Positions 7,938-16,767 of a stretch of DNA of 64,000 bases are shown piece after piece. Source of the DNA: Chitinophaga agri (GTDB lineage Bacteria > Bacteroidota > Bacteroidia > Chitinophagales > Chitinophagaceae); NCBI RefSeq assembly GCF_010093065.1, contig NZ_CP048113.1, positions 5,084,001 through 5,148,000 of the forward strand, in the 5' to 3' direction. Made by a program: the position numbers and the translations under genes. Positions within the stretch are counted from its first letter, which is position 1; each line of letters begins with the position of its first letter. The notes under the pieces were generated by a model. It made no database searches. It saw nothing but the letters and a program-made list of their open reading frames with translations, and was not told where the DNA came from.

Positions 7938-9488
7938 TTGAACAAGGAACTTATTATAAATGCGGCACCTACCGGTGTGGAAATAGCGTTGCTGGAAGAT
8001 AAGAAATTGGTTGAATTGCATCATGAGAGCGGCAATCCCAATTTTTCTGTAGGGGATTTATACCTTGGGCGGGTGAAAAAACTGATCCCAGGCCTCAATG
8101 CGGCTTTTGTTGATGTGGGTTTTGAAAAAGATGCCTTCTTACATTACACAGATCTTAGCCCATATATACGTTCTATACTCAAATTTACCCAGCAGGCTAT
8201 TTCGGATAAAACCCCCGAAGGGTTTGACTTTACAAAGTTTAAGAATGAGCCGGAAATCGTAAAGACCGGCAAAATCACAGATGTGCTGGGCGGAAAGCCC
8301 AACATCCTGGTGCAGATACTAAAAGAACCGATTTCCTCTAAAGGTCCTCGTCTTAGTTGCGAAATTTCTCTTCCCGGAAGATTTATCGTGTTAACACCCT
8401 TTAATGACATTGTCGCAGTATCTAAAAAGATACACTCTTCCGAAGAAAGAAAAAGATTACAGAAGATAGTCGAGGCGATCAAAACGCCCAACTTTGGTGT
8501 AATTGTCCGCACGGCGGCTGAAGGAAAGAAAACGGCTGAACTGCATGAGGATCTGACCACTCTTGTGGAAACCTGGAAAAATATACAGGCCAACCTGCGT
8601 GGCTCACAGCCTCCGCAGAAAATCCTGAGTGAACAGGCCAAAACCACCAGCATCTTACGTGACCTTCTTAACGAAAGCTTTAACCGGATCGTGATCAATG
8701 ACCGGAACATGTTCGCTGATACCAGGGCCTATATTCAGAAAATAGCTCCTGAAAAACAGGATATCGTTCAGCATTATCACAACGGCGCTCCCATTTTCGA
8801 TCACTACGGCGTGACCCGCCAGGTAAAAGCATCCTTCGGGAAGACCGTCAACCTGGACAGTGGCGTATACCTGATCATAGAAGCAACAGAAGCATTACAT
8901 GTCATAGACGTTAATAGCGGATATAAAAGCTCCAGCAATAACCAGGAACAGAATGCACTCGCATCCAACCTGGAAGCCGCCGGTGAAATAGCCCGCCAGC
9001 TACGCCTCCGTGACCTGGGTGGTATCATCATCATCGACTTCATTGATATGAAGTTGCCCGAAAACAAGAAAGTAGTATATGAAGCCATGGAGAAATTCAT
9101 GGCGCAGGACAGAGCCAAACACACTATCCTGCCTATTTCTAAGTTCGGTTTGATGCAGATCACCCGCCAACGTGTAAAACCTGAAGTCACCATATCAGTG
9201 GCGGAAGATTGCCCTACCTGCCACGGCACCGGTAAAATAGGCGCTTCTGTACTGATTATTGATGAAATCGAAAAGAACCTCCAATACCTGATCAACCATC
9301 AGCATAAAGGTCTTACGATCAGGGTACACCCTATATTTTATGCCTACCTGGCTAAAGGTTTCCTGACCTCCCGCCGGTGGAAATGGTATTTCCAGTATAA
9401 AAAATGGGTCAGGATCAAAGCTGATTCTAACTATCATCTGACAGAATATCGCTTCTTTGATGCCAACGAAGAAGAGATCAAATTATAA
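7938..9488 (+). CDS. rng: Ribonuclease E/G family endoribonuclease
   Basis: A 516-residue enzyme of the RNase G size class, lacking the long C-terminal scaffold of RNase E. The S1-like domain lies near residues 35-120 (GDLYLGRVKKLIPGLNAAFVDVG). The catalytic core contains HVIDVNSG and LGGIIIIDFIDM, whose aspartates should bind magnesium. The zinc-link CPTCHGTGKI has C425 and C428. It acts in the cytoplasm on rRNA maturation and mRNA decay. It starts at TTG: MNKELIINAA is the conserved Bacteroidota N-terminus and no ATG is available nearby. Confidence 0.93.
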   Translation: MNKELIINAAPTGVEIALLEDKKLVELHHESGNPNFSVGDLYLGRVKKLIPGLNAAFVDVGFEKDAFLHYTDLSPYIRSILKFTQQAISDKTPEGFDFTKFKNEPEIVKTGKITDVLGGKPNILVQILKEPISSKGPRLSCEISLPGRFIVLTPFNDIVAVSKKIHSSEERKRLQKIVEAIKTPNFGVIVRTAAEGKKTAELHEDLTTLVETWKNIQANLRGSQPPQKILSEQAKTTSILRDLLNESFNRIVINDRNMFADTRAYIQKIAPEKQDIVQHYHNGAPIFDHYGVTRQVKASFGKTVNLDSGVYLIIEATEALHVIDVNSGYKSSSNNQEQNALASNLEAAGEIARQLRLRDLGGIIIIDFIDMKLPENKKVVYEAMEKFMAQDRAKHTILPISKFGLMQITRQRVKPEVTISVAEDCPTCHGTGKIGASVLIIDEIEKNLQYLINHQHKGLTIRVHPIFYAYLAKGFLTSRRWKWYFQYKKWVRIKADSNYHLTEYRFFDANEEEIKL

Positions 9489-9510
9489 TTACATCCTAAC
9501 TGCTTTATCT

Positions 9511-9544
9511 AAAACGCTTAGCACAATATTGTGTTAAGCGTTTT
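9511..9544. terminator. Strong palindromic terminator after RNase G
   Basis: Nearly perfect palindrome from AAAACGCTTA to TAAGCGTTTT with an inner GCACAATATTGTG. A-tract and T-tract on the two sides make it able to work in either direction. Confidence 0.8.
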
Positions 9545-9645
9545 ACATTTGTACTATCAAACATTTCAGCAGCAATGGCTGTTGTTCTTTAAAATGCTAC
9601 CTCCAGGGGACTTTCTCACTCATTACTAAAACTCCTATTACGTTT

Positions 9646-11295
9646 ATGTTTTTGCGTTACACGTGTCTTTTACTTTCCTCAATTATCTTCTTGACTGCCT
9701 GTGGCGGACGATTCGGCAGAAAAAAAGGGCTCGTGAGAGACACCTCCCATTATACCCAACAGGAATATATCGATCTCACGCTGGACAGTAACACGGTTAA
9801 CAGGTTCCTCGAAACAGATACCGCTTATGCTGAATACATCCGTGATTTCTACCGCCAGCGTGATTTTCACTATGCATGGATCGGCAATGATGGTCAGCTG
9901 ACAGAGCAGGCAGGTAACTTCATCAATATGATGAAAGCAGATGCGGAGTATGGGCTGCACGACAGTACCGTGATCAGTAAACCCCTCCGTGAAATGTATG
10001 ATACATTGCTGATGGAGGGAGAAAAACTACGCCCAGGTGATAAAGCTGCCCCTACAGCAGAGCTGCTCCTCACCGCGCAGTTCTTTGCCTATGGAAATAA
10101 GGTATGGAGCGGGTTGACGTCAGATAGTGCCAAGTCGCTGGAATGGTTTATTCCACGTAAGAAAATAAACATGGAAAGCCTGCTGGATTCCATGGTGAAT
10201 AAGCCTGCAAGCGCATTTGAAGAGCCGGTAAACAAACAGTATAAATTGCTGCGCGATCAACTGAAGAAACTGGATGTGCTGGAGAAAATGCAGTGGGATT
10301 CTTTAAAGGGAACCCGGAAAATATATAAAGCAGGCGAACAGGATATACTGATCGCAGGTGTAAAACACAGACTGCATCTGCTGGGAGATCTGGCCGTAGC
10401 CGATACCTCACAGTTGTTTACACCCGCACTCGACTCTGCTATCCGTAATTTCCAGGATCGTACAGGACTCAAACCCGACGGTACCATCCAGCAATCTTTG
10501 CTGAATGCCCTGAACATTACTCCTAAACAACGTATCCGTCAGATACTGATCAATATGGAACGTATTCGCTGGGTGCCTGCTGAACCACCGGCAAAATACC
10601 TGTTGGTCAATATCCCTGCATTTAAACTCTATGTATATGATAATAATCAGCTGGACTGGAGTTGCAATGTGGTAGTCGGAAAACCGGGCGCAAATACGGT
10701 CATCTTCAGCAATGAAGTAAAATATGTTGTCTTCGCTCCCTACTGGAATGTACCTCCCGGTATACTTGTGCACGAAGTATTACCTGCAATGAGGAAAAAT
10801 CCAGGTTACCTCGCACGACAGAATATGGAAGTGGTGACTGGTTCAGGTGGCCCGGTAAATGCAGGGTCGCTGAACTGGAGTAAATACTCAGGCGGCAATT
10901 TCCCTTATATCATACGACAGAAACCCGGCGGACATAACGCATTAGGGAAGGTAAAATTCCTGTTCCCCAATGAGTACAACATCTACCTGCACGATACGCC
11001 TTCCAAGGGTTTATTTGGAGAAAATAAACGCACATTCAGCCATGGTTGTATCCGCGTATCAGCACCACAGCAGCTGGCAGAATGGCTGTTGCGCAGTGAT
11101 TCTTCCTGGACAAAACAAAAGATTGTGGAAGCCATGAACGGTAGCAAAGAGAAGTTCGTCAGCCTCAAAGAAAGAGTGCCGGTATATATAGGTTATTTTA
11201 CTGCGTTTGTAGACAGTGACGGCCGGCTGAATTTCCGTGATGATGTATACGGACATGATGCTAAACTGGCAGCCACATTGTTTGGCAGTAAGTAA
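9646..11295 (+). CDS. L,D-transpeptidase (YcbB type) lipoprotein
   Basis: A 549-residue envelope protein. The signal peptide ends in LTAC with the lipidated cysteine at residue 19. A helical scaffold domain at about 50-230 is followed by a peptidoglycan-binding domain (about 245-300, LHLLGDLAV...FQDRTGLKPDGTIQQSLLNAL). The YkuD catalytic domain covers about 320-500, with SHGCIRVS carrying the nucleophile C468 after H466. It makes 3-3 cross-links, or attaches proteins to peptidoglycan, in the periplasm. It is flanked by terminators on both sides and so is probably a single-gene unit. Confidence 0.9.
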   Translation: MFLRYTCLLLSSIIFLTACGGRFGRKKGLVRDTSHYTQQEYIDLTLDSNTVNRFLETDTAYAEYIRDFYRQRDFHYAWIGNDGQLTEQAGNFINMMKADAEYGLHDSTVISKPLREMYDTLLMEGEKLRPGDKAAPTAELLLTAQFFAYGNKVWSGLTSDSAKSLEWFIPRKKINMESLLDSMVNKPASAFEEPVNKQYKLLRDQLKKLDVLEKMQWDSLKGTRKIYKAGEQDILIAGVKHRLHLLGDLAVADTSQLFTPALDSAIRNFQDRTGLKPDGTIQQSLLNALNITPKQRIRQILINMERIRWVPAEPPAKYLLVNIPAFKLYVYDNNQLDWSCNVVVGKPGANTVIFSNEVKYVVFAPYWNVPPGILVHEVLPAMRKNPGYLARQNMEVVTGSGGPVNAGSLNWSKYSGGNFPYIIRQKPGGHNALGKVKFLFPNEYNIYLHDTPSKGLFGENKRTFSHGCIRVSAPQQLAEWLLRSDSSWTKQKIVEAMNGSKEKFVSLKERVPVYIGYFTAFVDSDGRLNFRDDVYGHDAKLAATLFGSK

Positions 11296-11329
11296 AGAAA
11301 GAGGCCTGCACACGGGCCTCTTTCTTTTT
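11296..11329. terminator. Bidirectional terminator between L,D-transpeptidase and RidA
   Basis: Eleven-base arms AGAAAGAGGCC (11296-11306) and GGCCTCTTTCT (11315-11325) with an 8-base loop and flanking T-rich stretch. It lies between convergent genes and can serve both. Confidence 0.85.
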
Positions 11330-11334
11330 ACTAA

Positions 11335-11715
11335 TTATTTGCTCGCAATGACAGAGATCTCTACATTCACACCTTTAGGCAGTGCAGCTACCTGTACTGT
11401 TTCACGGGCTGGATAATCGCTGGTGAAATAAGAACCATATACTTCATTGATCAGCGCGAAGTCATTCATGTTCATAATGAAAATGGTACTCTTAAGCACA
11501 TTACTGAAGTCCATACCCGCCTCTGTAAGTATACCCTTCAGGTTTTTCATTACCTGATGGGTCTCAGTTTTGATATCATCCAGCACCAGTTGATTGGTTT
11601 CCGGATTGATGGCTATCTGTCCGGATACAAACAGCAGATTGCCTGATAATACCGCCTGGTTATACGGGCCGATAGGAGCAGGAGCGTTATTCGTATTGAT
11701 GATCTGTTTTTCCAT
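11335..11715 (-). CDS. ridA: RidA family enamine/imine deaminase
   Basis: A RidA/YjgF/UK114 protein of about 126 residues. MEKQIINTNNAPAPIGPYNQAV is the conserved start and LLFVSGQIAINPETNQLV forms the core. RETVQVAALPKGVNVEISVIA near the end holds the arginine that binds the substrate carboxylate. Family role: hydrolysis of reactive 2-aminoacrylate and other enamines made by PLP enzymes. I use the second ATG (11715); an ATG two codons upstream is possible but gives a less conserved N-terminus. It is divergent from the next gene. Confidence 0.9.
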   Translation of the reverse strand: MEKQIINTNNAPAPIGPYNQAVLSGNLLFVSGQIAINPETNQLVLDDIKTETHQVMKNLKGILTEAGMDFSNVLKSTIFIMNMNDFALINEVYGSYFTSDYPARETVQVAALPKGVNVEISVIASK

Positions 11716-11754
11716 GAGCATAAAAATAGGGTCTTATTATTAGTTATTAATTAA

Positions 11755-11762
11755 TAGGTTTG
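11755..11762 (+). promoter_or_regulatory. -7 promoter box before the 3HCDH-like gene
   Basis: TAGGTTTG fits TAnnTTTG and lies 14 bases before the ATG at 11777, implying a leader of only a few bases. This favours the ATG at 11777 over the TTG at 11771. Confidence 0.5.
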
Positions 11763-11776
11763 CGAAAATTTTGCAC

Positions 11777-12454
11777 ATGAATATCCTCGTTATAGGAGAG
11801 GAGCCACATTATGCGGCTTTTCTTGAAAAGGGTGGTTTGAATGGGCACCGGGTGCAGCAGGTTACATCGCTGGAGCGGACAGGCACACTGGCTGATCATG
11901 AGCTGGTAGTAGACCTGAATTTTGATGAGCATACCGGACGGGCGCGTATCTACGCCAAGTACCCACAGGTACCGGTACTGGCTTCCATCGTACGCACCTC
12001 TTTGTCAGAACTGATGAGCAATTACGCTTTCGAACAGGGATTCAGTATCATTGGATGTAACTGGCTACCTGGATTTGCAGCAATGCCCGTAACAGAGGTA
12101 TCTGTGATAGGAGAAGAGCAAAAGCCGCTGCTGGCAGAGATAATGACTTCATTAGGTTGGGAATATGAAATTGTGGAAGACAGGGTCGGACTCGTGACGC
12201 CAAGAGTGATCTGTATGATCATCAATGAAGCGTACCTGGCTGCTGAAGAAGGAACCGCTTCCAGAGAAGATATCAATACTGCTATGCGACTGGGAACTAA
12301 TTATCCGATGGGCCCTTTCGAATGGTGTGAAAAAATAGGTATCAGGCACGTATGTGGTGTGCTGGATGCGGTGTACAAAGCCACCGGTAATGAACGGTAT
12401 AAAATAAGCGCATTGCTGGCACGTGAAGCCGGTATGAATGTGACTGTCATGTGA
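11777..12454 (+). CDS. 3-hydroxyacyl-CoA dehydrogenase-like protein with degenerate NAD domain
   Basis: A 225-residue protein. The C-terminal half matches the 3HCDH C-terminal domain (VGLVTPRVICMIINEAYLAA; AMRLGTNYPMGPFEWCEKIG). The N-terminal half should be the NAD-binding Rossmann part but is short and lacks the glycine-rich GxGxxG loop, reading NILVIGEEPHYAAFLE instead. True enzymes of the family are about 280-300 residues. It may therefore not bind NAD in the usual way; an enzymatic role in beta-oxidation is doubtful. It is 20 bases upstream of tsaB and probably co-transcribed with it. Confidence 0.75.
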   Translation: MNILVIGEEPHYAAFLEKGGLNGHRVQQVTSLERTGTLADHELVVDLNFDEHTGRARIYAKYPQVPVLASIVRTSLSELMSNYAFEQGFSIIGCNWLPGFAAMPVTEVSVIGEEQKPLLAEIMTSLGWEYEIVEDRVGLVTPRVICMIINEAYLAAEEGTASREDINTAMRLGTNYPMGPFEWCEKIGIRHVCGVLDAVYKATGNERYKISALLAREAGMNVTVM

Positions 12455-12474
12455 AATCATTAAACTGAAAAACA

Positions 12475-13152
12475 TTGTCTTTAATACTGCACATAGATAC
12501 AGCTACTTCGGTAGGTTCTGTTTGTCTTTCAAAAGATGGACAAGTACTGCAAACACTGGTAAACGATAAACAGCAGGATCATGCAGCATCCATGGTGCTG
12601 TTTGTGAAGGATATCATGCAACAGCAGGGCATCGCACCCGCTGATCTCGATGCAATAGCTGTAAGCGCCGGCCCTGGTTCCTACACCGGGCTCAGAGTTG
12701 GTGTGGCTACAGCAAAAGGACTGTGTTACACATGGGAAAAACCATTGATAGCAGTATCAACATTGCAGATGATGGCGCAGGGCATTTTGTCACGTACGCA
12801 AGACGTGAATGCGTTGTATTGTCCGATGCTTGATGCAAGAAGAATGGAAGTATACACCGCAATGTATGATGCTTCATTGAATACCACGATCGCACCGCAT
12901 GCGCTAATACTCACTCCTGAGGCTTTCGCCGAACAGATAGCAAAACATAAAATATACTTCTTTGGGAATGGTAGTGACAAATGGCAGCAACTGATGTTAC
13001 CTTCGGATAACGCAGTGTTTGTTACCTACACATTGAATGCTGCGGATATGGTGCCGTTAGCAACCGCTGCTTTTGCCCGTAAAGCATTTGAAGATGTAGC
13101 TTATTTCAGCCCGTTTTACCTCAAGCCTTTCCACTCTACAATGAAAAAATAG
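12475..13152 (+). CDS. tsaB: tRNA threonylcarbamoyladenosine biosynthesis protein TsaB
   Basis: A 225-residue member of the ASKHA-fold TsaB family. LILHIDTATSVGSVCLSKDG is the N-terminal nucleotide-fold strand, and AVSAGPGSYTGLRVGVATAKGL is the family signature. With TsaD and TsaE it transfers threonylcarbamoyl to A37 of ANN-decoding tRNAs in the cytoplasm. Starts at TTG; no ATG or GTG precedes the first beta strand. Length is normal. Confidence 0.93.
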   Translation: MSLILHIDTATSVGSVCLSKDGQVLQTLVNDKQQDHAASMVLFVKDIMQQQGIAPADLDAIAVSAGPGSYTGLRVGVATAKGLCYTWEKPLIAVSTLQMMAQGILSRTQDVNALYCPMLDARRMEVYTAMYDASLNTTIAPHALILTPEAFAEQIAKHKIYFFGNGSDKWQQLMLPSDNAVFVTYTLNAADMVPLATAAFARKAFEDVAYFSPFYLKPFHSTMKK

Positions 13153-13344
13153 GTCATTTTCACAGGTTGAAAATCCATCCATCGATATGATAACAGGCTT
13201 TTTATGTCTTATTAAGAAGCGTAATTCCTACACTTGCGTCAATTTGTGTCATGAAACTGTCAAATTACGTTTATTTGGCAAGTAATCAGTGTGCATATAT
13301 TAAAAAATAAGGTATAGAAGTTTTTTTTATTACGACTAATATTA

Positions 13345-13352
13345 TATTTTTG
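13345..13352 (+). promoter_or_regulatory. -7 promoter box for the ArsR-type gene
   Basis: TATTTTTG fits TAnnTTTG exactly. Predicted start near 13358 leaves a leader of about 88 bases before the ATG at 13447. The gap 13153-13446 holds nothing else that I can recognise. Confidence 0.5.
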
Positions 13353-13446
13353 TATAAATCGATACCCGGTTATTGTTGTCTAACAAGTTATGGGTTTACT
13401 GTCCGTTGATCCCTTTCATTTCATCATTTTTTAAAACTATTATGCG

Positions 13447-13806
13447 ATGGAAAAAACATTATTAACGACCTCTTCTAATACTCTTATTATTTCTAGAGGT
13501 ACCAATGAAAAAGACCAAATTAAATTGGATTACATTGCCGTTAAGAAGGCAGCTATGGTTTTACGTGCGATAAACCATAAGCTCCGCCAGCAGATGATTA
13601 AGCTGCTGGAAGATCACAAAAAAATGACAGTAACTGAAATCTACGTTAAGCTGCGTCTGGAGCAGTCAGTAGCTTCACAGCATCTGGCTATTCTGCGCCG
13701 TGCCGGCATTGTGATTACAGAAAGAGATGGTAAGTTCATTCACTATACGATCAACAAACAGCGTATAGCAGAAGTTGCCAAATTCGTGGAAGAGCTGGTA
13801 GGCTAA
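13447..13806 (+). CDS. ArsR-family winged-helix transcriptional regulator without cysteines
   Basis: A 119-residue DNA-binding protein. The winged helix covers about residues 35-115: MTVTEIYVKLRLEQSVASQHL is the helix-turn-helix with recognition helix, and GIVITERDGKFIHYTIN is the wing. There is no cysteine at all, so the usual metal, arsenite or persulfide thiol sensing of ArsR proteins is excluded. The signal it senses is unknown. It has its own promoter and terminator and precedes the MBL-rhodanese gene, though nothing shows that it controls that gene. Confidence 0.85.
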   Translation: MEKTLLTTSSNTLIISRGTNEKDQIKLDYIAVKKAAMVLRAINHKLRQQMIKLLEDHKKMTVTEIYVKLRLEQSVASQHLAILRRAGIVITERDGKFIHYTINKQRIAEVAKFVEELVG

Positions 13807-13852
13807 TCTGGTTTTGGAATACTGGTCATACAGCATTACTTACATTAATCCG

Positions 13853-13902
13853 GGCCTAACTAAGAGTATATAAAAGGACTTTTAGTTAGGCTCTGATTTT
13901 TT
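13853..13902 (+). terminator. Terminator after the ArsR-type gene
   Basis: Ten-base arms GCCTAACTAA (13854-13863) and TTAGTTAGGC (13882-13891), then TCTGATTTTTT. Confidence 0.75.
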
Positions 13903-14012
13903 GTAGTGATCTCATTTTCGTTTCGTACGATTTAATTAAAGGTATTATTCCGGTTATGAAGATAACGGGCGGACTGTTTTATGCCTGATCATCCTGCACG
14001 GATTTAAATCCG

Positions 14013-14020
14013 TATTTTTG
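14013..14020 (+). promoter_or_regulatory. -7 promoter box that decides the start of the MBL-rhodanese gene
   Basis: TATTTTTG fits TAnnTTTG exactly. It overlaps an in-frame TTG at 14018, so that upstream start cannot be in the transcript; translation should begin at the ATG at 14045. Confidence 0.6.
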
Positions 14021-14044
14021 CAGATAAATCAGAAATCAAAAACC

Positions 14045-15448
14045 ATGTTCGTCAAGCAACTTTATACCAATTGCTTATCAGAAGCCGCCTACTTTATTGA
14101 GTCAGAAGGAGAAGCTGTTGTGATTGACCCGCTAAGGGATATTGACGCTTACCTTGATTTAGCTAAAGAGCGTAACGCTACCATTAAGTACATTTTCGAA
14201 ACGCACTTTCATGCCGACTTCGTATCCGGTCACCTCGACCTGGCTGCAGCAACAAAGGCACCAATTGTATACGGTCCTGAAGCAGTGACCAATTTCCCGA
14301 TATATCTGGCTAAAGACAAAGAGAAATTTACCATCGGTAAACTGACACTTGAAGTACTGCATACACCGGGACATACACTGGAATCAACCTGTTACCTTTT
14401 ATATGATGAAGCAGGAAACCCTGACAGCCTGTTCACCGGCGACACACTGTTCGTTGGTGACGTAGGACGTCCTGACCTCTTCAGTGGTAACCTTACCAAA
14501 GAAGAACTGGCCGGTTACCTGTATGATTCATTGAACAATAAGATCAAGGTATTGCCGGATAACGTGACCGTATACCCTGCACATGGTCCTGGTTCATCCT
14601 GTGGTAAGAACCTGGGCCCTCATACCTACAGCACATTGGGAGATGAGAAAAGCGCTAACTATGCACTGAAAGCTGAAGATAAAGATGCCTTCATCAAAGA
14701 AGTAACATCTGGCCTGAGCACTCCTCCATCTTACTTTCCGATCAACGCCCGTATCAACAAAGAAGGATATGATGCATTACAGGCAGTAATGGAGAAAAGT
14801 AATCGTCCGCTGTCCGTAGCCAAAGTGAAAGAGAAACTGAAAGACGAAGTATTGATCCTGGATACGCGTCCTGCAGCTGAATTTGCGGAAGGTTTTGTAC
14901 CTGGTTCCCTCAGCATTGGTCTGGAGGGCCGTTTTGCAGAGTGGGCAGGAAGCCTGCTGCCGTTTGGTGAAGAGATCATCCTGGTAACAAGCCCTGGTAA
15001 GGAAGAAGAAACCATCGTACGTCTGGCACGTGTAGGATTTGACCACGTAGCTGGTTACCTGGAAGGTGGTTATGAAGCCTGGATCGCAGCTGGCGAACAG
15101 CGTGACCTCATCATCACCGTAGAGCCGGATGAGCTGGCGATGGACCTGCCTCATGACGAGAACCTGGTGATCGTAGACGTTCGCAAGCCCGCGGAGTACG
15201 CAGATGGTCATATCGAAGGAGCAATAAACCTAAGCCTCAGCGACATGACAGATCCTGGAAATCTGGCTGATTTTGATGATAATCATAACCTGTATGTACA
15301 CTGCCAGGGTGGGTACCGTAGTATCATTGCCTGCTCTATGATGAAGAGAGAAGGTATTCACAATATCCGCAACGTGGATGGTGGGTTCAATGCAATGAAA
15401 ACACAGGAAGGACTGAAGGTGGTGCAGGAAAAAAATGTGCTGAATTAA
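14045..15448 (+). CDS. MBL-fold hydrolase fused to two rhodanese domains (persulfide dioxygenase/CstB-like)
   Basis: A 467-residue cytoplasmic fusion. Residues 1-245 are a metallo-beta-lactamase fold with THFHADF (H54, H56, D58), LHTPGHTLESTCYLL and FTGDTLFVGDVGRPDLF. Residues 270-355 form a first rhodanese domain in which the catalytic cysteine position reads LVTSPG (S316), so it is probably inactive. Residues 370-460 form a second rhodanese with CQGGYR and C420 in place. The architecture resembles CstB-type persulfide dioxygenase-sulfurtransferases that remove sulfane sulfur; this activity is inferred. A strong terminator follows. Confidence 0.88.
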   Translation: MFVKQLYTNCLSEAAYFIESEGEAVVIDPLRDIDAYLDLAKERNATIKYIFETHFHADFVSGHLDLAAATKAPIVYGPEAVTNFPIYLAKDKEKFTIGKLTLEVLHTPGHTLESTCYLLYDEAGNPDSLFTGDTLFVGDVGRPDLFSGNLTKEELAGYLYDSLNNKIKVLPDNVTVYPAHGPGSSCGKNLGPHTYSTLGDEKSANYALKAEDKDAFIKEVTSGLSTPPSYFPINARINKEGYDALQAVMEKSNRPLSVAKVKEKLKDEVLILDTRPAAEFAEGFVPGSLSIGLEGRFAEWAGSLLPFGEEIILVTSPGKEEETIVRLARVGFDHVAGYLEGGYEAWIAAGEQRDLIITVEPDELAMDLPHDENLVIVDVRKPAEYADGHIEGAINLSLSDMTDPGNLADFDDNHNLYVHCQGGYRSIIACSMMKREGIHNIRNVDGGFNAMKTQEGLKVVQEKNVLN

Positions 15449-15467
15449 TATCAAAATATTGATAATG

Positions 15468-15499
15468 AAGGCTCCGCAGTACCGCTGTGGAGCCTTTTT
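15468..15499 (+). terminator. Terminator after the MBL-rhodanese gene
   Basis: Twelve-base arms AAGGCTCCGCAG (15468-15479) and CTGTGGAGCCTT (15485-15496) with one G-T wobble, 5-base loop and T tail. Confidence 0.85.
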
Positions 15500-15544
15500 A
15501 TTTTCGCAGGTATACTTTTTGACCCTTTTCCCGAAAACCTTGCA

Positions 15545-16354
15545 ATGGGAAAACTCTTAAACGGACAGATTGCGCTCGTTACCGGTAGTAGCAGCGGTAT
15601 TGGCGCGGCAATAGCAGTGGCCTTCGGTGAGGCGGGTGCTACGGTGGTAGTAAATCATCACAGCGACAAAAGCCTGAAAGACGCAGAAGAAGTACTGGCA
15701 AAGATTAAGGCGGCAGGTAGTGACGGTTTCATTCAGCAGTGTGATATCAGTAAGGAAGACGAGGTGAAAGCCATGTATGCGGAAATATTTTCCCGCTTTG
15801 GTACGATAGACATAGTCGTAGCAAATGCCGGTATCCAGCAGGATGCCTCTTTTCTTGATATGACACTGGAGCAATGGAACAAGGTGATCGATACCAATCT
15901 TACCGGACAGTTCCTCTGTGCCCGCGAAGCTGCCCGTGAGTTTAAACGCAGAGGGGTGGTAGAAGGCCGGTCAAAAGCCGCGGGTAAGATCATCTGCATG
16001 AGTAGTGTACACGAAGTAATCCCCTGGGCTGGTCATGTGAACTATGCTGCCAGTAAAGGCGGGGTGAAGCTGTTAATGGAGTCCATGGCACAGGAACTGG
16101 CTCCGCAACGTATAAGGGTGAACAGCCTGGCTCCCGGAGCCATTAAAACCCGTATCAATGAAGATGCATGGGATACGCCGGAAGATGAAAAGAAACTCCT
16201 GGAACTCATTCCATATGGCAGAGTAGGAATACCCGAAGACGTAGCTAAAGCAGCCGTGTGGCTGGCCAGCGACGAGAGTGATTATGTGACCGGAACGACA
16301 CTTTTTGTGGATGGTGGAATGACCCTTTACCCGGGGTTTGCAGATAATGGTTGA
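15545..16354 (+). CDS. Short-chain dehydrogenase/reductase (glucose 1-dehydrogenase-like)
   Basis: A 269-residue classical SDR. TGSSSGIGAAIA is the cofactor loop, NAG follows in IDIVVANAGIQ, and the catalytic serine and Tyr-x3-Lys are in CMSSVHEVIPWAGHVNYAASKGG. The C-terminal GTTLFVDGGMTLYPGFADNG closely resembles proteins annotated as glucose 1-dehydrogenase. Substrate cannot be fixed from sequence. It stands alone after a terminator, and a small lipoprotein gene follows. Confidence 0.88.
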   Translation: MGKLLNGQIALVTGSSSGIGAAIAVAFGEAGATVVVNHHSDKSLKDAEEVLAKIKAAGSDGFIQQCDISKEDEVKAMYAEIFSRFGTIDIVVANAGIQQDASFLDMTLEQWNKVIDTNLTGQFLCAREAAREFKRRGVVEGRSKAAGKIICMSSVHEVIPWAGHVNYAASKGGVKLLMESMAQELAPQRIRVNSLAPGAIKTRINEDAWDTPEDEKKLLELIPYGRVGIPEDVAKAAVWLASDESDYVTGTTLFVDGGMTLYPGFADNG

Positions 16355-16427
16355 TTAACAGTTGTTTGTGGCAAAACAATATAATGGTTTAGCATGTTAT
16401 TTGTTTTACTTAGTTAAACTTTTAACC

Positions 16428-16760
16428 ATGAAATGTAAAGCTTTCCTCATGGCGGGAATGATGTTCCTGGCCGTATGTTTATTCTCCTGTTCGCCAAGTG
16501 ATTCCAGCGTTCAGCAATCTGTTAACGAGAAACTCACCGCTAGCCCCGGCGTAACTGCTGAGGTGAAAGAAGGTGCAGTAACCCTTAATGGTGAAGTAGC
16601 TGATGATGCTGCAAAGATGGCCGCTGAAGATGCCGTTAAAGGCGTTAGCGGCGTAAAATCTGTGACTAACAATATTATGGTGCAGGCAGCAGTTCCGCCG
16701 CCTCCTCCTCCAGCAACAGCTGATACTGCTATGAGTGCAGATACCACTGTTAAAAAGTAA
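16428..16760 (+). CDS. BON-domain lipoprotein
   Basis: A 110-residue lipoprotein. The signal peptide MKCKAFLMAGMMFLAVCLFSC places the lipidated cysteine at residue 21. Residues about 29-85 are one BON domain (VNEKLTASPGVTAEVKEGAV; ASPGV and VKGVSGVKSV are typical). A tail with PPPPPP and threonine/alanine repeats ends the protein. BON domains bind phospholipid or peptidoglycan-linked surfaces and are common in osmotic-stress envelope proteins. The frame is open upstream to 16362, but only the ATG at 16428 gives a proper signal peptide. Confidence 0.85.
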   Translation: MKCKAFLMAGMMFLAVCLFSCSPSDSSVQQSVNEKLTASPGVTAEVKEGAVTLNGEVADDAAKMAAEDAVKGVSGVKSVTNNIMVQAAVPPPPPPATADTAMSADTTVKK

Positions 16761-16767
16761 CTGACCC

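Noticed and set aside
14018..14044. Upstream TTG start for the MBL-rhodanese gene
   Set aside because: It lies within the -7 promoter box and adds residues not seen in the family.
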